From: Chloroflexota bacterium
GTDB taxonomy: Bacteria > Chloroflexota > Dehalococcoidia > DSTF01 > RBG-16-68-14
Direction: 5' to 3'
DNA length: 64,000 nucleotides
Assembly: GCA_029262675.1 (NCBI GenBank)
Contig: JAJCYW010000018.1
Location: 124,001-188,000 of the forward strand
Notes under the pieces: generated by a model
Told to the model about the DNA's origin: nothing
What the model saw: the letters and a program-made list of their open reading frames with translations, nothing else
Database searches by the model: none
In this document: positions 27,222 through 35,572 of the stretch, piece after piece
How the letters are laid out: each line of letters starts with the position of its first letter
Position numbering within the stretch: the stretch's first letter is position 1
Program-made: the position numbers and the translations under genes

Positions 27222-27794
27222 CTACTCTTCTTCACCAATGGCGTCTGCAGCGCCGTCTACGCCTTCGATGACGACCTGATCACCAATCGCGAGGCCGCTC
27301 TCCGCGATGACACCGGCGTTGACTTCGAGCACGTATAGGACCGGCACCTCCGGCTGAATCTTGGCGGGCTCTTCGGCCGGGCCGGAGGGAAACGGCACGT
27401 TCTCCGTCAGATCCGCGATGCGCAGGTCGCTCGAGATCCAGATGAAGTCCAGGGGGAAGCGCATGGCCCGCATGTGAAAGCCCGGGATCCGCTCGCTATC
27501 GAGGAAGAAGAGCATGCCGGTACTGTCCGCCAGCGACGCGCGGTCGCTGAGCCCTTGCGCGCGCTCATCGATAGTACGCGCTGTCTCCGCATCGATTAGG
27601 AGGTCGCCGGCCTTAATGCTGACGCGTTCCAGGAGTTGCTGGCCGTCCGTGGGCTGCGACGTCGCAGTGGCGCCGGGCGGTTTGGTGGACGAGCCGTCAC
27701 CGCAGGCGGCGGCCAGCGCGATGACAATAGCGATCAACAGAGCAGCGCCGGCGAACGACGCGAGACGCGAGCTGTGGCTACGGCGGAAGCTCAT
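27222..27794 (-). CDS. DUF192 family protein, lipid-anchored or membrane-anchored
   Basis: About 190 residues from ATG 27794. A hydrophobic signal ends in the lipobox-like LAAAC, followed by a Pro/Thr linker and a DUF192 domain (about residues 60-185): ARTIDERAQGLSDRASL, GMLFFLDSERIPGFHMRAMRFPLDFIWI, here shortened to the key GMLFFL...FHMRAMRFPLDFIWI, and VLEVNAGVIAESGLAIGDQV. DUF192 proteins are small beta-barrels of unknown biochemical role, often secreted. The start lies 17 bases inside the end of the upstream dockerin-protein gene on the same strand, so the two are coupled. An in-frame start at 27860 is rejected because it lacks a signal-like start. Confidence 0.8.
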   Translation of the reverse strand: MSFRRSHSSRLASFAGAALLIAIVIALAAACGDGSSTKPPGATATSQPTDGQQLLERVSIKAGDLLIDAETARTIDERAQGLSDRASLADSTGMLFFLDSERIPGFHMRAMRFPLDFIWISSDLRIADLTENVPFPSGPAEEPAKIQPEVPVLYVLEVNAGVIAESGLAIGDQVVIEGVDGAADAIGEEE

Positions 27795-30387
27795 CCACCA
27801 GCCCCGCGCCAAACTGCAGCACGAGCGCCGAATCGATGGCGTTTGTCGAGCCGTCGGCATTGACGTCAGAGTTCTCGCCGCAGGGCAGATTGCCGACGAG
27901 GCCGGCTACTAACTGCAAAATCAAGGCGGAATCGATTGCGTTCACCGTACCGTCGCAATCGACGTCACCGACGAGTCCGTCCGGCGAAACGATGATCAGA
28001 CCACGCTGGAGTATCGGGTGGACGGAGCAATAGTACGGGAACGAACCCGGCTCCGTGAACGTGAACTGGAATGATCCGTCAGTCGGAATCAGGCCGGAGT
28101 CCCAGCGGGGCACCGTGGTCGGCGCGTCGCAGGACTCGCCGCAGTCGGTCACCGTATGGGGCAGAATCGCTCCGCCGAAGTCCCAGACGACGGTGTCGCC
28201 AACGTCGACCTTGGTCTCGCAGACGCCGGCCTGGAAGGACGAGTCGCAGTACCAGGTATCGCCCACATCGATAACGACGCGGCGCGGGTCCGCGTCCTGG
28301 AAGCACTTCACGGCGTTCAGGTCGTCCGCCGCGCGCAGGCCCACCTGGCCGCCGCGGTAGACGACCTCCGGCCCGGGCTCCAGCAGATCGCCCGGCCGCG
28401 CGTTGACAGCGGCGAGCGACGGCGAGCCTGGCGCCAGCGAGAAGAGGATAGTGTCTTCGTCCTCGTTGTAGATCGGGCCGGCGCCGATGTCTCGCAGGCA
28501 CATCGCGTCGATATTGTCGCCGGACTGCAGGCCGAGGACGGCCGCGGAGGCGTAGAGGCCCGGCTGGAGGCCGATTGTCCACAGGATGTCCGCGGGGCCG
28601 CGGTTGAACGCCGCCAACGATGGGGAGTCCGGCGCCAGCGAGAAGAAGACAGTATCGTCCAGCTCTCCGTCATTATTCTGGTCGACGAGGACGGGCGGCA
28701 GCTCGTTCAGCGCGTCGAGGTCGTCCGATTCGGGGACTTCCGTAAATCCAATCGAGGGTCCCGTCGGGCAGCTATCTGAGAAGCCGTCGCCGTCGAAGAC
28801 GAGGGCGTTGGTGCCGTTGAGCGGGCTGGAGAACTCGTCGGCCTGCGGCTGGGCGGGGTCGCAGGCCGATTGGCTGGCGACGCCGGTGCCGGCCAACCCC
28901 GTGGAGCCGGGCGCAACGGAGAACGCCAGCGCGGCCTCGCGGTCGTTGAAACCGCTGCCGGAGGCAAAGTCGAAACCAAATGAAAGCGCGTCGATGTCGT
29001 CCTGGTCGCCGTCTGCACCGGTATCGCAACCGTCCTCGGTGAGGCCGAGAGCGACGCAGGCGATGTGTCCGGCAGAGGCCTGACCGGCGAGGCCGCCTAC
29101 GAACGTGATGTTGAGCACCATGTTGCCGGAGTCGCTATTGTAGCCGCCGGCCTGGATGTAGTACGTCGTCCCTGCCGAAGCTGGGAAGCTAAACTGAGAT
29201 GTGAGACCGCCGGCGCTGTCGTCGTCGCAGCCCAGGACGGAGAGGGCGTTCAGTGCCGTGCCCTGGTAGAGGGCCAGCACGGTATCGAAATCGCTGCCCT
29301 CGGTCGAAGCCGTAATCGTACCGTCGATCTCCGGCGTGAACGTGTACCAGGTGGTGCCGCCCTTGATACAACCGTCCGGAGCGCTGTTTTCGCCGTCTTC
29401 AAGCGTCATCAGAGATGTGCTCTGCTCCGACGTGAACGGGAGGGAGCGGATCACGAAGGCGTCCGCGAAGTTGTCGTTGCCGGACGGGTTGAGCTGCGCG
29501 TTGCCCACACCCAGCAGGTCCGCCGGATGCAGCCCTGAAGGTCCGCCGCGGGCGCTGGAGAACGTCGGGTCCTCCGGCAGCGGCGGCGTTGTCGGCGTCT
29601 CTGTCGGCGTCGGCGTGACTGTCGGCGTCGGCGGGCAGACCGCGATCGGACAAGGCGTATTCGTGACCGTAGGCGTGGCCGTCGGCGTGCAGTTCTCCGG
29701 CGGGCAGGGTGTGTTCGTCGGTGTCGGCGTCTTTACGGCGCCGAACTCGATCGACACGGCCGTGACGCAGATCTCGGCCGGGATGCTTGGCGACCCCGGC
29801 GCCCGGAAGTCGGGAGTTTCGCGCACCAAGTCGACACAGGGATCGAGCGTCGCAGCGTAGGTGACGCCGATGGGCGGCCACGCGTTCAGCGGCACCTCCA
29901 GGCCTCCCACCGTCGGAACCAGGTGCAGCGCCACCTCGTTGTGGAACGTCAGCGAACCCTGTGGGCTGGCCGGCACGCCGGTATCGAAGAAGACATCGAA
30001 GAAGCTGGACGCCGGGAACTCGTCGGGCGGCGGCTGCAGGCTGCGCAGTTCGCCGGTCGTTTCGAGGTCTTCGCTTTGCGTGACGGTCACGGGGCCGGTC
30101 ACGCTATCGCCTGATAGGTTGAGGTCGACGATGCGAGCGGCCGAAGCCTCTACGAGGCCATCCATCTGCGGCTCGTCACGCTCGATCCCGGCGATGCCGG
30201 TAAGCATGATCGTCTCGGTACCCAGACGGCTCGTGATACTAACCTCCGCCGTCACGTTCAGCGCCTCGGTTCCGGCGGCCGGCAGAGCACCCGCCGTGGA
30301 TGAGAGCGCGAGCAGGCCGAGGATGAATAGACCGGCCAGCAGGCCGGCAGCGGGTATCACCTTGGACAGCGTTCGTCTGGGCATCAT
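27778..30387 (-). CDS. Large secreted protein with PPC-like, cupredoxin and C-terminal dockerin domains
   Basis: 869 residues with a Sec signal (residues ~10-35). After an N-terminal beta region and a Thr-Pro/Cys linker (~212-265) comes a PPC-like domain (~299-425; GNDNFADAF, TTWYTFTP, DFDTVLALYQG). Next is a block of about three repeats built around DDIDAL ... FSLAPGSPSLA (~430-700). A type-1 copper-like domain (~702-795) has His in LPHTVTD and Cys/His in YYCSVHP; the usual axial Met position is Leu. The protein ends in a dockerin with two Ca-binding repeats (GDVDCDGTVNAIDSALILQ, SDVNADGSTNAIDSALVLQ). A GAGGAG precedes the ATG. Probable extracellular copper protein docked to a cohesin carrier; the partner is inferred. 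Confidence 0.85.
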   Translation of the reverse strand: MMPRRTLSKVIPAAGLLAGLFILGLLALSSTAGALPAAGTEALNVTAEVSITSRLGTETIMLTGIAGIERDEPQMDGLVEASAARIVDLNLSGDSVTGPVTVTQSEDLETTGELRSLQPPPDEFPASSFFDVFFDTGVPASPQGSLTFHNEVALHLVPTVGGLEVPLNAWPPIGVTYAATLDPCVDLVRETPDFRAPGSPSIPAEICVTAVSIEFGAVKTPTPTNTPCPPENCTPTATPTVTNTPCPIAVCPPTPTVTPTPTETPTTPPLPEDPTFSSARGGPSGLHPADLLGVGNAQLNPSGNDNFADAFVIRSLPFTSEQSTSLMTLEDGENSAPDGCIKGGTTWYTFTPEIDGTITASTEGSDFDTVLALYQGTALNALSVLGCDDDSAGGLTSQFSFPASAGTTYYIQAGGYNSDSGNMVLNITFVGGLAGQASAGHIACVALGLTEDGCDTGADGDQDDIDALSFGFDFASGSGFNDREAALAFSVAPGSTGLAGTGVASQSACDPAQPQADEFSSPLNGTNALVFDGDGFSDSCPTGPSIGFTEVPESDDLDALNELPPVLVDQNNDGELDDTVFFSLAPDSPSLAAFNRGPADILWTIGLQPGLYASAAVLGLQSGDNIDAMCLRDIGAGPIYNEDEDTILFSLAPGSPSLAAVNARPGDLLEPGPEVVYRGGQVGLRAADDLNAVKCFQDADPRRVVIDVGDTWYCDSSFQAGVCETKVDVGDTVVWDFGGAILPHTVTDCGESCDAPTTVPRWDSGLIPTDGSFQFTFTEPGSFPYYCSVHPILQRGLIIVSPDGLVGDVDCDGTVNAIDSALILQLVAGLVGNLPCGENSDVNADGSTNAIDSALVLQFGAGLVDELPP

Positions 30388-30592
30388 AGCGCGGCCACTC
30401 CTCGCCTCCCCAGGGCAGTTCGCATCGGAACCTGAAGCTTTATGTTATGAGCGTACGGGGTGAGAGGCGCGGAGGTCAAGGAAGCTAGATCACGGCGGCA
30501 CAGACGCCGCCGTATCGCCGGCGAGCGGCGACGAGAAGTCGCGATAGAACTGCAACGGTCGCATCGCTAATCGCGACTCGCAAGAGCAGCGC

Positions 30593-30608
30593 GCTGCCCC
30601 CGGGCAGC
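30593..30608 (-). terminator. Hairpin just after the fabF stop (weak terminator candidate)
   Basis: GCTGCC-CCCG-GGCAGC lies directly downstream of the fabF stop on the minus strand, and a second hairpin (CGGCGGC-acagac-GCCGCCG, about 30493-30512) lies further on. Neither has a T-tract. The rest of 30388-30592 shows no gene. Confidence 0.35.
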
Positions 30609-30613
30609 GGCGC

Positions 30614-31858
30614 CTATTCCCGGTAGCGGCGGAGGATCAGGGCGGCGTTCTGGCCGCCCAAGCCAAATGAATTGGAGAGCACGGCGTCCACTTGGTGCGC
30701 GCGCGCCGCGTTGGGGACGTAGTCCAGGTCGCAGTCGGGGTCGGGCGTTTCGTAGTTGATCGTCGGCGGCAGGATATTGTCGCGAATCGAGAGCAGGCTG
30801 ACCACGGCTTCGACCCCGCCCGCGCCCGCCCCGGAGTGGCCGATCATCGACTTAATCGAGCTAATGGGCACGCGGCGGGCGACGTCTTCACCCAGCGCCA
30901 GCTTGATGGCGGCCGTCTCGGCCTTGTCGTTGAGCGGCGTCGATGTGCCGTGGGCGTTGATGTAGCTGATCTCCTCCGGCGCCATTTTCGCCGACGTTAG
31001 CGCGCGCAGCATCGCCAGCGACTGGCCGCTCGCGTCCGGCGCGGTGTCGCTCGTCGAGTCGAACGACCAGCCAGCGCCCGCGAACTCAGCCAGGATCGTA
31101 GCGCCGCGTTCCTGAGCGTGCCGCTCCGTCTCCAAGAGGAGCATGCCGGCGCCCTCCGCCAGCACGAACCCGCTCCGGTTGACATCGAACGGGCGCGACG
31201 CGCGCGGCGGGTCATCGTTACCCTTCTTCGTCAGCGCTCCTAGCACCGCCATCGCCGATATGCCAACGGGCGAGACGATCGCCTCGGCGGCGCCGGCCAG
31301 CAGCACCTCCGCGGAGCCGGTGCGTATCAGGTTGAGCGCCTGGCCCAGCGCATCCGTGCCGGAGGCGCAGGCGGAGTTGATCGTCGTGTTCGGGCCGCGC
31401 ACACCCAGCACCCGGCCGACGCGGGCCGCGGCCATATACCCGCCGCGCTTCGTGATCAACAGCGGATCGACGCGCGACGAGCCCTGTGTCTCGATGATCA
31501 GCTCCTGGTTGCCCATCTCGAACGCGCCACCGGATGAGGCGATAACAACGCCGATGTCGTCGCGATTCTCGTCGGTGACCTCCAGCCCGCCCGTGCAGAG
31601 TGCCTGGAGGCTGGCCGCGACGCCGAGTTGGGCGAACCTGCCGGAGCGGCGGGCCGTCTTGTGGTCCATGTACTGCTTCGGATCGAAACCCTTCACCTCG
31701 CCCGCAATGCGGACCTGGTGTTCGGAAGCGTCGTAGAGCGAAATCGTGTCGATGCCGGAACGGCCCGCCAGCAGGCTCTCCCACGTGCTGTCCACGTCCA
31801 GTCCGACGGGGCTGACGACGCCTATGCCGGTCACGACGACGCGAGGTATCTCAGTCAC
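30614..31858 (-). CDS. fabF: 3-oxoacyl-ACP synthase II
   Basis: Canonical elongation condensing enzyme of type II fatty acid synthesis, 414 residues. It starts VVVTGIGVVSPVGLDVDSTW, with nucleophile Cys in NSACASGTDA, His motifs in INAHGTSTPLND and SIKSMIGHSGAGAGG, and the C-terminal SNSFGLGGQNA. The ATG follows AAGGAGGACACCGTG (a good ribosome-binding site). It lies 11 bases after an alpha/beta hydrolase gene on the same strand. It is the housekeeping-type counterpart of the divergent KS at 19635-20870. No fabD/fabG/acpP neighbours are present. Confidence 0.93.
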   Translation of the reverse strand: MTEIPRVVVTGIGVVSPVGLDVDSTWESLLAGRSGIDTISLYDASEHQVRIAGEVKGFDPKQYMDHKTARRSGRFAQLGVAASLQALCTGGLEVTDENRDDIGVVIASSGGAFEMGNQELIIETQGSSRVDPLLITKRGGYMAAARVGRVLGVRGPNTTINSACASGTDALGQALNLIRTGSAEVLLAGAAEAIVSPVGISAMAVLGALTKKGNDDPPRASRPFDVNRSGFVLAEGAGMLLLETERHAQERGATILAEFAGAGWSFDSTSDTAPDASGQSLAMLRALTSAKMAPEEISYINAHGTSTPLNDKAETAAIKLALGEDVARRVPISSIKSMIGHSGAGAGGVEAVVSLLSIRDNILPPTINYETPDPDCDLDYVPNAARAHQVDAVLSNSFGLGGQNAALILRRYRE

Positions 31859-31869
31859 GGTGTCCTCCT

Positions 31870-32733
31870 TCAGTCCGAGAGGAACTCCTCGATCAGGCGG
31901 CCGACTTCAGCGGACAGTTCCTGAGGCAGAAAATGCGCGGTGTCCGCAACAGTGACGCTGCGCGCATTGGGCAACGTCTCGGCCGCCATCGATTCCATCC
32001 GTTCCCGCAGGTGGCTCTCCGCACCCCACATCACCAGCGTAGGACAAGCCAGCTTCGGCAGACAGGCGTCCGTATCGAACGACGCCGCGGCTTCGAAGAA
32101 GAGGGCCTCCAGCTCCGGCGGGCAGAGCAGCTCAACGCGCCCGTCCGGCAGCTCTCGCGTGCCCTCATCGACGTAGATGTGTAGCGATTCTTCTTCCCAC
32201 GACTCGAACGCGGGCCGCGAGCCGTAGGCCGCGAACAACTCGTCGCGGCTAGGCCAGACGGCGCGCCGCTTGCGGGCGCCTTCCGCCATCGAGAATGGCG
32301 TTCGTTCGCCGTTCTCGGCCTGAAACCAGTCAGGTCGCGGCAGAATCGGCTCGATCAGCACGGCTCGCCGGATCACGCCGGGATAGCGCGCCGCGTGCGC
32401 GACGATCGTCGTACCGCCGGAGGAATGGCCGGCTGCAATCGGTGACTGCAGGTCGAGCAACTCGATCATACGTTGCAGGTCGTCAGCGAAGACGTCGAAT
32501 GTGTAGCCACTGTCCGGCTTGCCGCTGTGACCATGGCCACGCTGATCGATGGCAACGACGCGGAAGCGCCGCGACAGCCGTTCCGCTATCGGGCGCCAGA
32601 GCGCGGCGAGGAAGCCGGTGGCGTGAATGAGAAGCAGAGGCACCGGACGCGCGGGCCCGTCTGGCGGTGAGCCCCAGTCCAGATACCGAATCTCCGTGCC
32701 GTCGCTGTCAAAGCTACCCTGCTCAGCGGCCAT
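31870..32733 (-). CDS. Alpha/beta hydrolase
   Basis: 287 residues, cytoplasmic. Fold landmarks: oxyanion HATGFLAALWRPI, then AIDQRGHGHSGKP, the nucleophile elbow AGHSSGGTTIVAHAA (Ser), and the catalytic His in VADTAHFLPQELS; the acidic residue is likely in the LVMWGAESHLRERM strand. Substrate is not predictable; epoxide-hydrolase, esterase and C-C hydrolase families all share this pattern. It is cotranscribed with fabF (11-base gap), so a role in acyl or lipid processing is possible. A TATCCT (-10 like) lies about 25 bases upstream of the ATG on the minus strand. Confidence 0.85.
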   Translation of the reverse strand: MAAEQGSFDSDGTEIRYLDWGSPPDGPARPVPLLLIHATGFLAALWRPIAERLSRRFRVVAIDQRGHGHSGKPDSGYTFDVFADDLQRMIELLDLQSPIAAGHSSGGTTIVAHAARYPGVIRRAVLIEPILPRPDWFQAENGERTPFSMAEGARKRRAVWPSRDELFAAYGSRPAFESWEEESLHIYVDEGTRELPDGRVELLCPPELEALFFEAAASFDTDACLPKLACPTLVMWGAESHLRERMESMAAETLPNARSVTVADTAHFLPQELSAEVGRLIEEFLSD

Positions 32734-32802
32734 AACCCTTCAGTTGTAGGATAATCCCGAGCGCCCGTCAACGACGCCGCGGGGCAACCGCCGCAAACGC
32801 GA

Positions 32803-32831
32803 AGAGCCGCGGACATGGCGCCCGCGGCTCT
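32803..32831 (-). terminator. Hairpin between the GGDEF-like gene and the hydrolase gene
   Basis: AGAGCCGCGG (32803-32812), loop of 9, CCGCGGCTCT (32822-32831): a perfect 10-bp stem 23 bases past the stop of the minus-strand GGDEF-like gene. Downstream is TCGCGTTTG, only a weak T-run. Confidence 0.5.
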
Positions 32832-32853
32832 CGAATCGCTTCGCTTCGAGCGG

Positions 32854-33294
32854 CTAGTCTGCCAGCCGCCTGCGGCGCGTGCGCGCCAACTCGATGGCCG
32901 CATCCAGAAGTTCGTCTGCCGTGAGACCCTGCTCCGGCAAGCAAGCGAACGCCGCGTCCCACGACGCACTGCGGAACCGTGTCGAGCGCAGAGTGAGCTC
33001 ACTCTGCAGGCGGTGCGCCAGTACTTGCGCGCCGGCCGCATCCGTACCCGGCAGTCCAACGGCGATGGCGTCGTCGCCAAGTCGCCCTGGCACGTCATCA
33101 CTCCGAATCACCTCAGGCAACCAGCCCGCGGCGGCGTCCAAGATGTCGGAGCTATCCTCGCCAGGCAGAGCGTCGGGAACGCAGGCCATGACCGCATAGC
33201 CATGCTGCTCTGCGGCCGCTTCCTCCACGGCTTGCTGGAGTTGCTCGACGTAGTCGGTGTCGGCGGATAGTTCTGCTCTCTCTGTCGTTACCAT
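32854..33294 (-). CDS. Degenerate GGDEF-domain-like protein
   Basis: 146 residues, cytoplasmic. The second half reads like the C-terminal half of a diguanylate cyclase: VPGRLGDDAIAVGLPGTDAAGAQVLAHRL, key part RLGDDAIAVGLPGTD, where GDDAI replaces the catalytic GGDEF, then SWDAAFACLPEQGLTADELLDAAI. The first half lacks the DxxTGLxNR entry motif. It can hardly make c-di-GMP; it could bind it or another nucleotide, or act as a dimerisation module. ATG 33294 follows GAGGAGG. It is divergent from the CoA-transferase gene at 33378. Confidence 0.65.
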   Translation of the reverse strand: MVTTERAELSADTDYVEQLQQAVEEAAAEQHGYAVMACVPDALPGEDSSDILDAAAGWLPEVIRSDDVPGRLGDDAIAVGLPGTDAAGAQVLAHRLQSELTLRSTRFRSASWDAAFACLPEQGLTADELLDAAIELARTRRRRLAD

Positions 33295-33377
33295 GGCAGA
33301 CCTCCTCTCTCTACCTATAACGCTTCCATCCCTAGGGTGTTTCTGTTATGAAAAGACACGCGAAGGAGGCTCTAGCC

Positions 33378-34598
33378 ATGCCCGGACCGTTAGATGGCAT
33401 CCGCGTGCTCGATATGACGATCTGGCAACAAGGCACGTCCGCGTCTGCGATGCTGGCGGATCTGGGGGCAGATGTGATCAAGGTCGAGGAGCCGTCCAGC
33501 GGCGACCCCGGCCGGGGCGTGCTGCGCGTCGAGCGCGAAGGCGATCTCAGCGCCTACTTCCAGGCGCTCAACCGCGGTAAGCGCTCGATCGCCATCGACC
33601 TGAAGCTTGCAAGCGGCAGAGATGTGGTTCTGCGGCTGGCGCGACAGGCCGATGCCTTCCTCTGCAATTACCGCCCGGGGGTTGCCGAACGCCTACGCCT
33701 GAGCTATCACGAGCTCGCAGACGTGAAGCCGGACATCATCTACGTGCGCGCGTCCGGCAACGGCCCCAACGGGCCCGACGCGCAGCAGGGATCGTTGGAC
33801 ATCCTCGGCCAAGCGCGCGGCGGCCTGATGTCGATTACGGGCGAGCCGGACAGAAATCCGAAGAACGTCGGCGCGCCGATAGCGGACCACGCGGGCGGCA
33901 TGATGGCGGCGTTCGGGCTGCTGGCTGCCCTCCTGCACCGCGAGCGGACGGGAGAAGGCCAAGAGGTCGACGTTTCGCTGTTGGGCAGCGTGATGGCGCT
34001 ACAGTCGTATAACATCACCAACTACCTGCTGTCCGGCGAGCTACCGCAACGCTTTCCGCGCGCGGGCCGGTCGCCGCTCTGGAACGTCTATCGCGGCTCC
34101 GACGGCGCGTACTTCGTGATCGGACTGCTGCAGGACCGCGGCTGGAGCGAGATCTGTGACGTCATCGGACGGCCGGAACTGGCCGACGACGAGCGCTTCG
34201 CCGACTTCGAGACCCGGGTCGGCGCGAGCGCCGAAGCACTGATGGCAATCCTAGACGATGCGTTCGCGGCGCGCACGGCTGCCGAATCGGTCCGCATGCT
34301 GACGGAGCGCGGCGTGTTCGCCGCGGTCGTGCAGGACTACGCCGCGCTCGCCGACGACCCACAGGTGGCGGCGAACGGCTACATCGTCGACGTGGAGCGA
34401 CCGGAAGGCAGGCCGCTGCGCATGGTGCCGACGCCGGTGCAGCTCAGCAAGTCGCCGGTCCGCATCCGGGGAATGGCGCCGGAGCTGGGCCAGCACACGG
34501 AAGAGGTGCTGCTGGAGGCAGGATTCGCCTGGCCGGAGATCGAGGCGCTCCGCAGCGAAGGGGCAATCGGAATAAAGACGGCAGCAGGAACGACGTAG
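33378..34598 (+). CDS. CaiB/BaiF family (class III) CoA-transferase
   Basis: About 406 residues. Class III CoA-transferases move CoA between carboxylic acids through an aspartyl-CoA adduct. Motifs: PLDGIRVLDMT at the N-terminus, LGADVIKVEEP, NRGKRSIAIDLK, and the catalytic Asp in GSLDILGQARGGLMSITGEP; EVDVSLLGSVMAL follows. The frame is open from 33348, but AAGGAGG (33363-33369) eight bases before ATG 33378 and the MPGPLDG start decide. It heads a plus-strand run with the LLM oxidoreductase and the acetyltransferase. Substrate unknown. A second member of the family lies at 42956-44152. Confidence 0.93.
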   Translation: MPGPLDGIRVLDMTIWQQGTSASAMLADLGADVIKVEEPSSGDPGRGVLRVEREGDLSAYFQALNRGKRSIAIDLKLASGRDVVLRLARQADAFLCNYRPGVAERLRLSYHELADVKPDIIYVRASGNGPNGPDAQQGSLDILGQARGGLMSITGEPDRNPKNVGAPIADHAGGMMAAFGLLAALLHRERTGEGQEVDVSLLGSVMALQSYNITNYLLSGELPQRFPRAGRSPLWNVYRGSDGAYFVIGLLQDRGWSEICDVIGRPELADDERFADFETRVGASAEALMAILDDAFAARTAAESVRMLTERGVFAAVVQDYAALADDPQVAANGYIVDVERPEGRPLRMVPTPVQLSKSPVRIRGMAPELGQHTEEVLLEAGFAWPEIEALRSEGAIGIKTAAGTT

Positions 34599-34630
34599 AC
34601 CAGACTGTTAATCGACGAGGAGCACAGTAT

Positions 34631-35572
34631 ATGAAACAGCCGACGATTCTTATCCCCACCGGCGCCTGGAACATGCGCGCCGGCATCACGGTGGAACAGG
34701 TGTTGAACGCCGCGCGAAAAGCAGAAGACGCCGGCATCGACGGCCTCTTCGCAGGCGACCACGTGACGTTCTACGGCTCCGGCAACGACGGGCTGATCAA
34801 CCTGGCCGCCGTCGCCGCCGTGACGGAGCGCGTGGAGCTGATGACGAGCGTCTACCTGCTGGCGCTGCGCCACCCGACGCCCGTCGCGCTGCAGTGCGCG
34901 ATGCTCGACCAGCTCTCGAACGGGCGACTCGTGCTCGGTGTCGGCATCGGCGGCGAGGACGCCAACGAGTGGCTGGCCTGCGGCGTCGACCCGAAGACGC
35001 GCGCCCGCCGCACGGACGAATCGCTCCAGATCCTGCGCTCGCTCTGGACGAACGAGGAAACGACGTTCCACGGCAAGCACTTCACGCTCGATAAGGTACG
35101 GCTGCAGCCGAAGCCGCTCAGCGAGAACGGCGTTACGATCCACATCGGCGGCCGATCGGACGCCGCGCTGCGGCGCACCGCACGCTACGGCGATGGCTGG
35201 ACGGCGATCTGGGTCTCGGCGCGGCGGATGAAGGAGGCCCGCGAGAAGATCGACGAGTGGGCGGCGGCGGAAGGCCGCGATCCGGCGGCCATCCGCCTCG
35301 GCATCCAGCTCTGGCACGCGGTAGGCGACGACCGTGACGCCGCACGCGAGCGGCTGGCCCGGCGCATGCAGGGCTTCTACAAGATCCCCTACGAACAGTT
35401 CGAGAAGTACTGCCCGTACGGCACCGCCGATGAGATCGCAGAGTTCCTCGGTCCGTATCTGGAGGCGGGGCTCGATAGGGTGAACCTGCTCGCCGTCCAG
35501 CCCAGTCAGGACGAGGTTGTGGACGCAGGAGTTGCGGTAAAGGCTGCCCTGGAGAGGATGGTGTCGGCATGA
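34631..35572 (+). CDS. LLM class (F420-dependent-type) flavin/deazaflavin oxidoreductase
   Basis: 313 residues with the luciferase-like monooxygenase TIM barrel. It contains AEDAGIDGLFAGDHVTF, TERVELMTSVYLLALRHP, then DQLSNGRLVLGVGIGGED, FHGKHFTLDKVRLQPKP and HIGGRSDAALRRTARYGDGW, which match F420-dependent members closely. Reaction and substrate are not predictable. It lies 32 bases after the CoA-transferase and overlaps the acetyltransferase by four bases, so all three are probably one transcript. Together with the Ddn-like protein at ~60 kb it suggests the organism makes F420. Confidence 0.9.
   Translation: MKQPTILIPTGAWNMRAGITVEQVLNAARKAEDAGIDGLFAGDHVTFYGSGNDGLINLAAVAAVTERVELMTSVYLLALRHPTPVALQCAMLDQLSNGRLVLGVGIGGEDANEWLACGVDPKTRARRTDESLQILRSLWTNEETTFHGKHFTLDKVRLQPKPLSENGVTIHIGGRSDAALRRTARYGDGWTAIWVSARRMKEAREKIDEWAAAEGRDPAAIRLGIQLWHAVGDDRDAARERLARRMQGFYKIPYEQFEKYCPYGTADEIAEFLGPYLEAGLDRVNLLAVQPSQDEVVDAGVAVKAALERMVSA

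Noticed and set aside
27795..27860. Upstream start for the DUF192 gene
   Set aside because: It would place a Cys/Arg-rich stretch before the signal and overlap the upstream gene by 83 bases.
12560..30387. Complete cellulosome
   Set aside because: Cohesin-like and dockerin modules are present, but no glycoside hydrolases, CBM3 scaffoldin or SLH anchors are seen.
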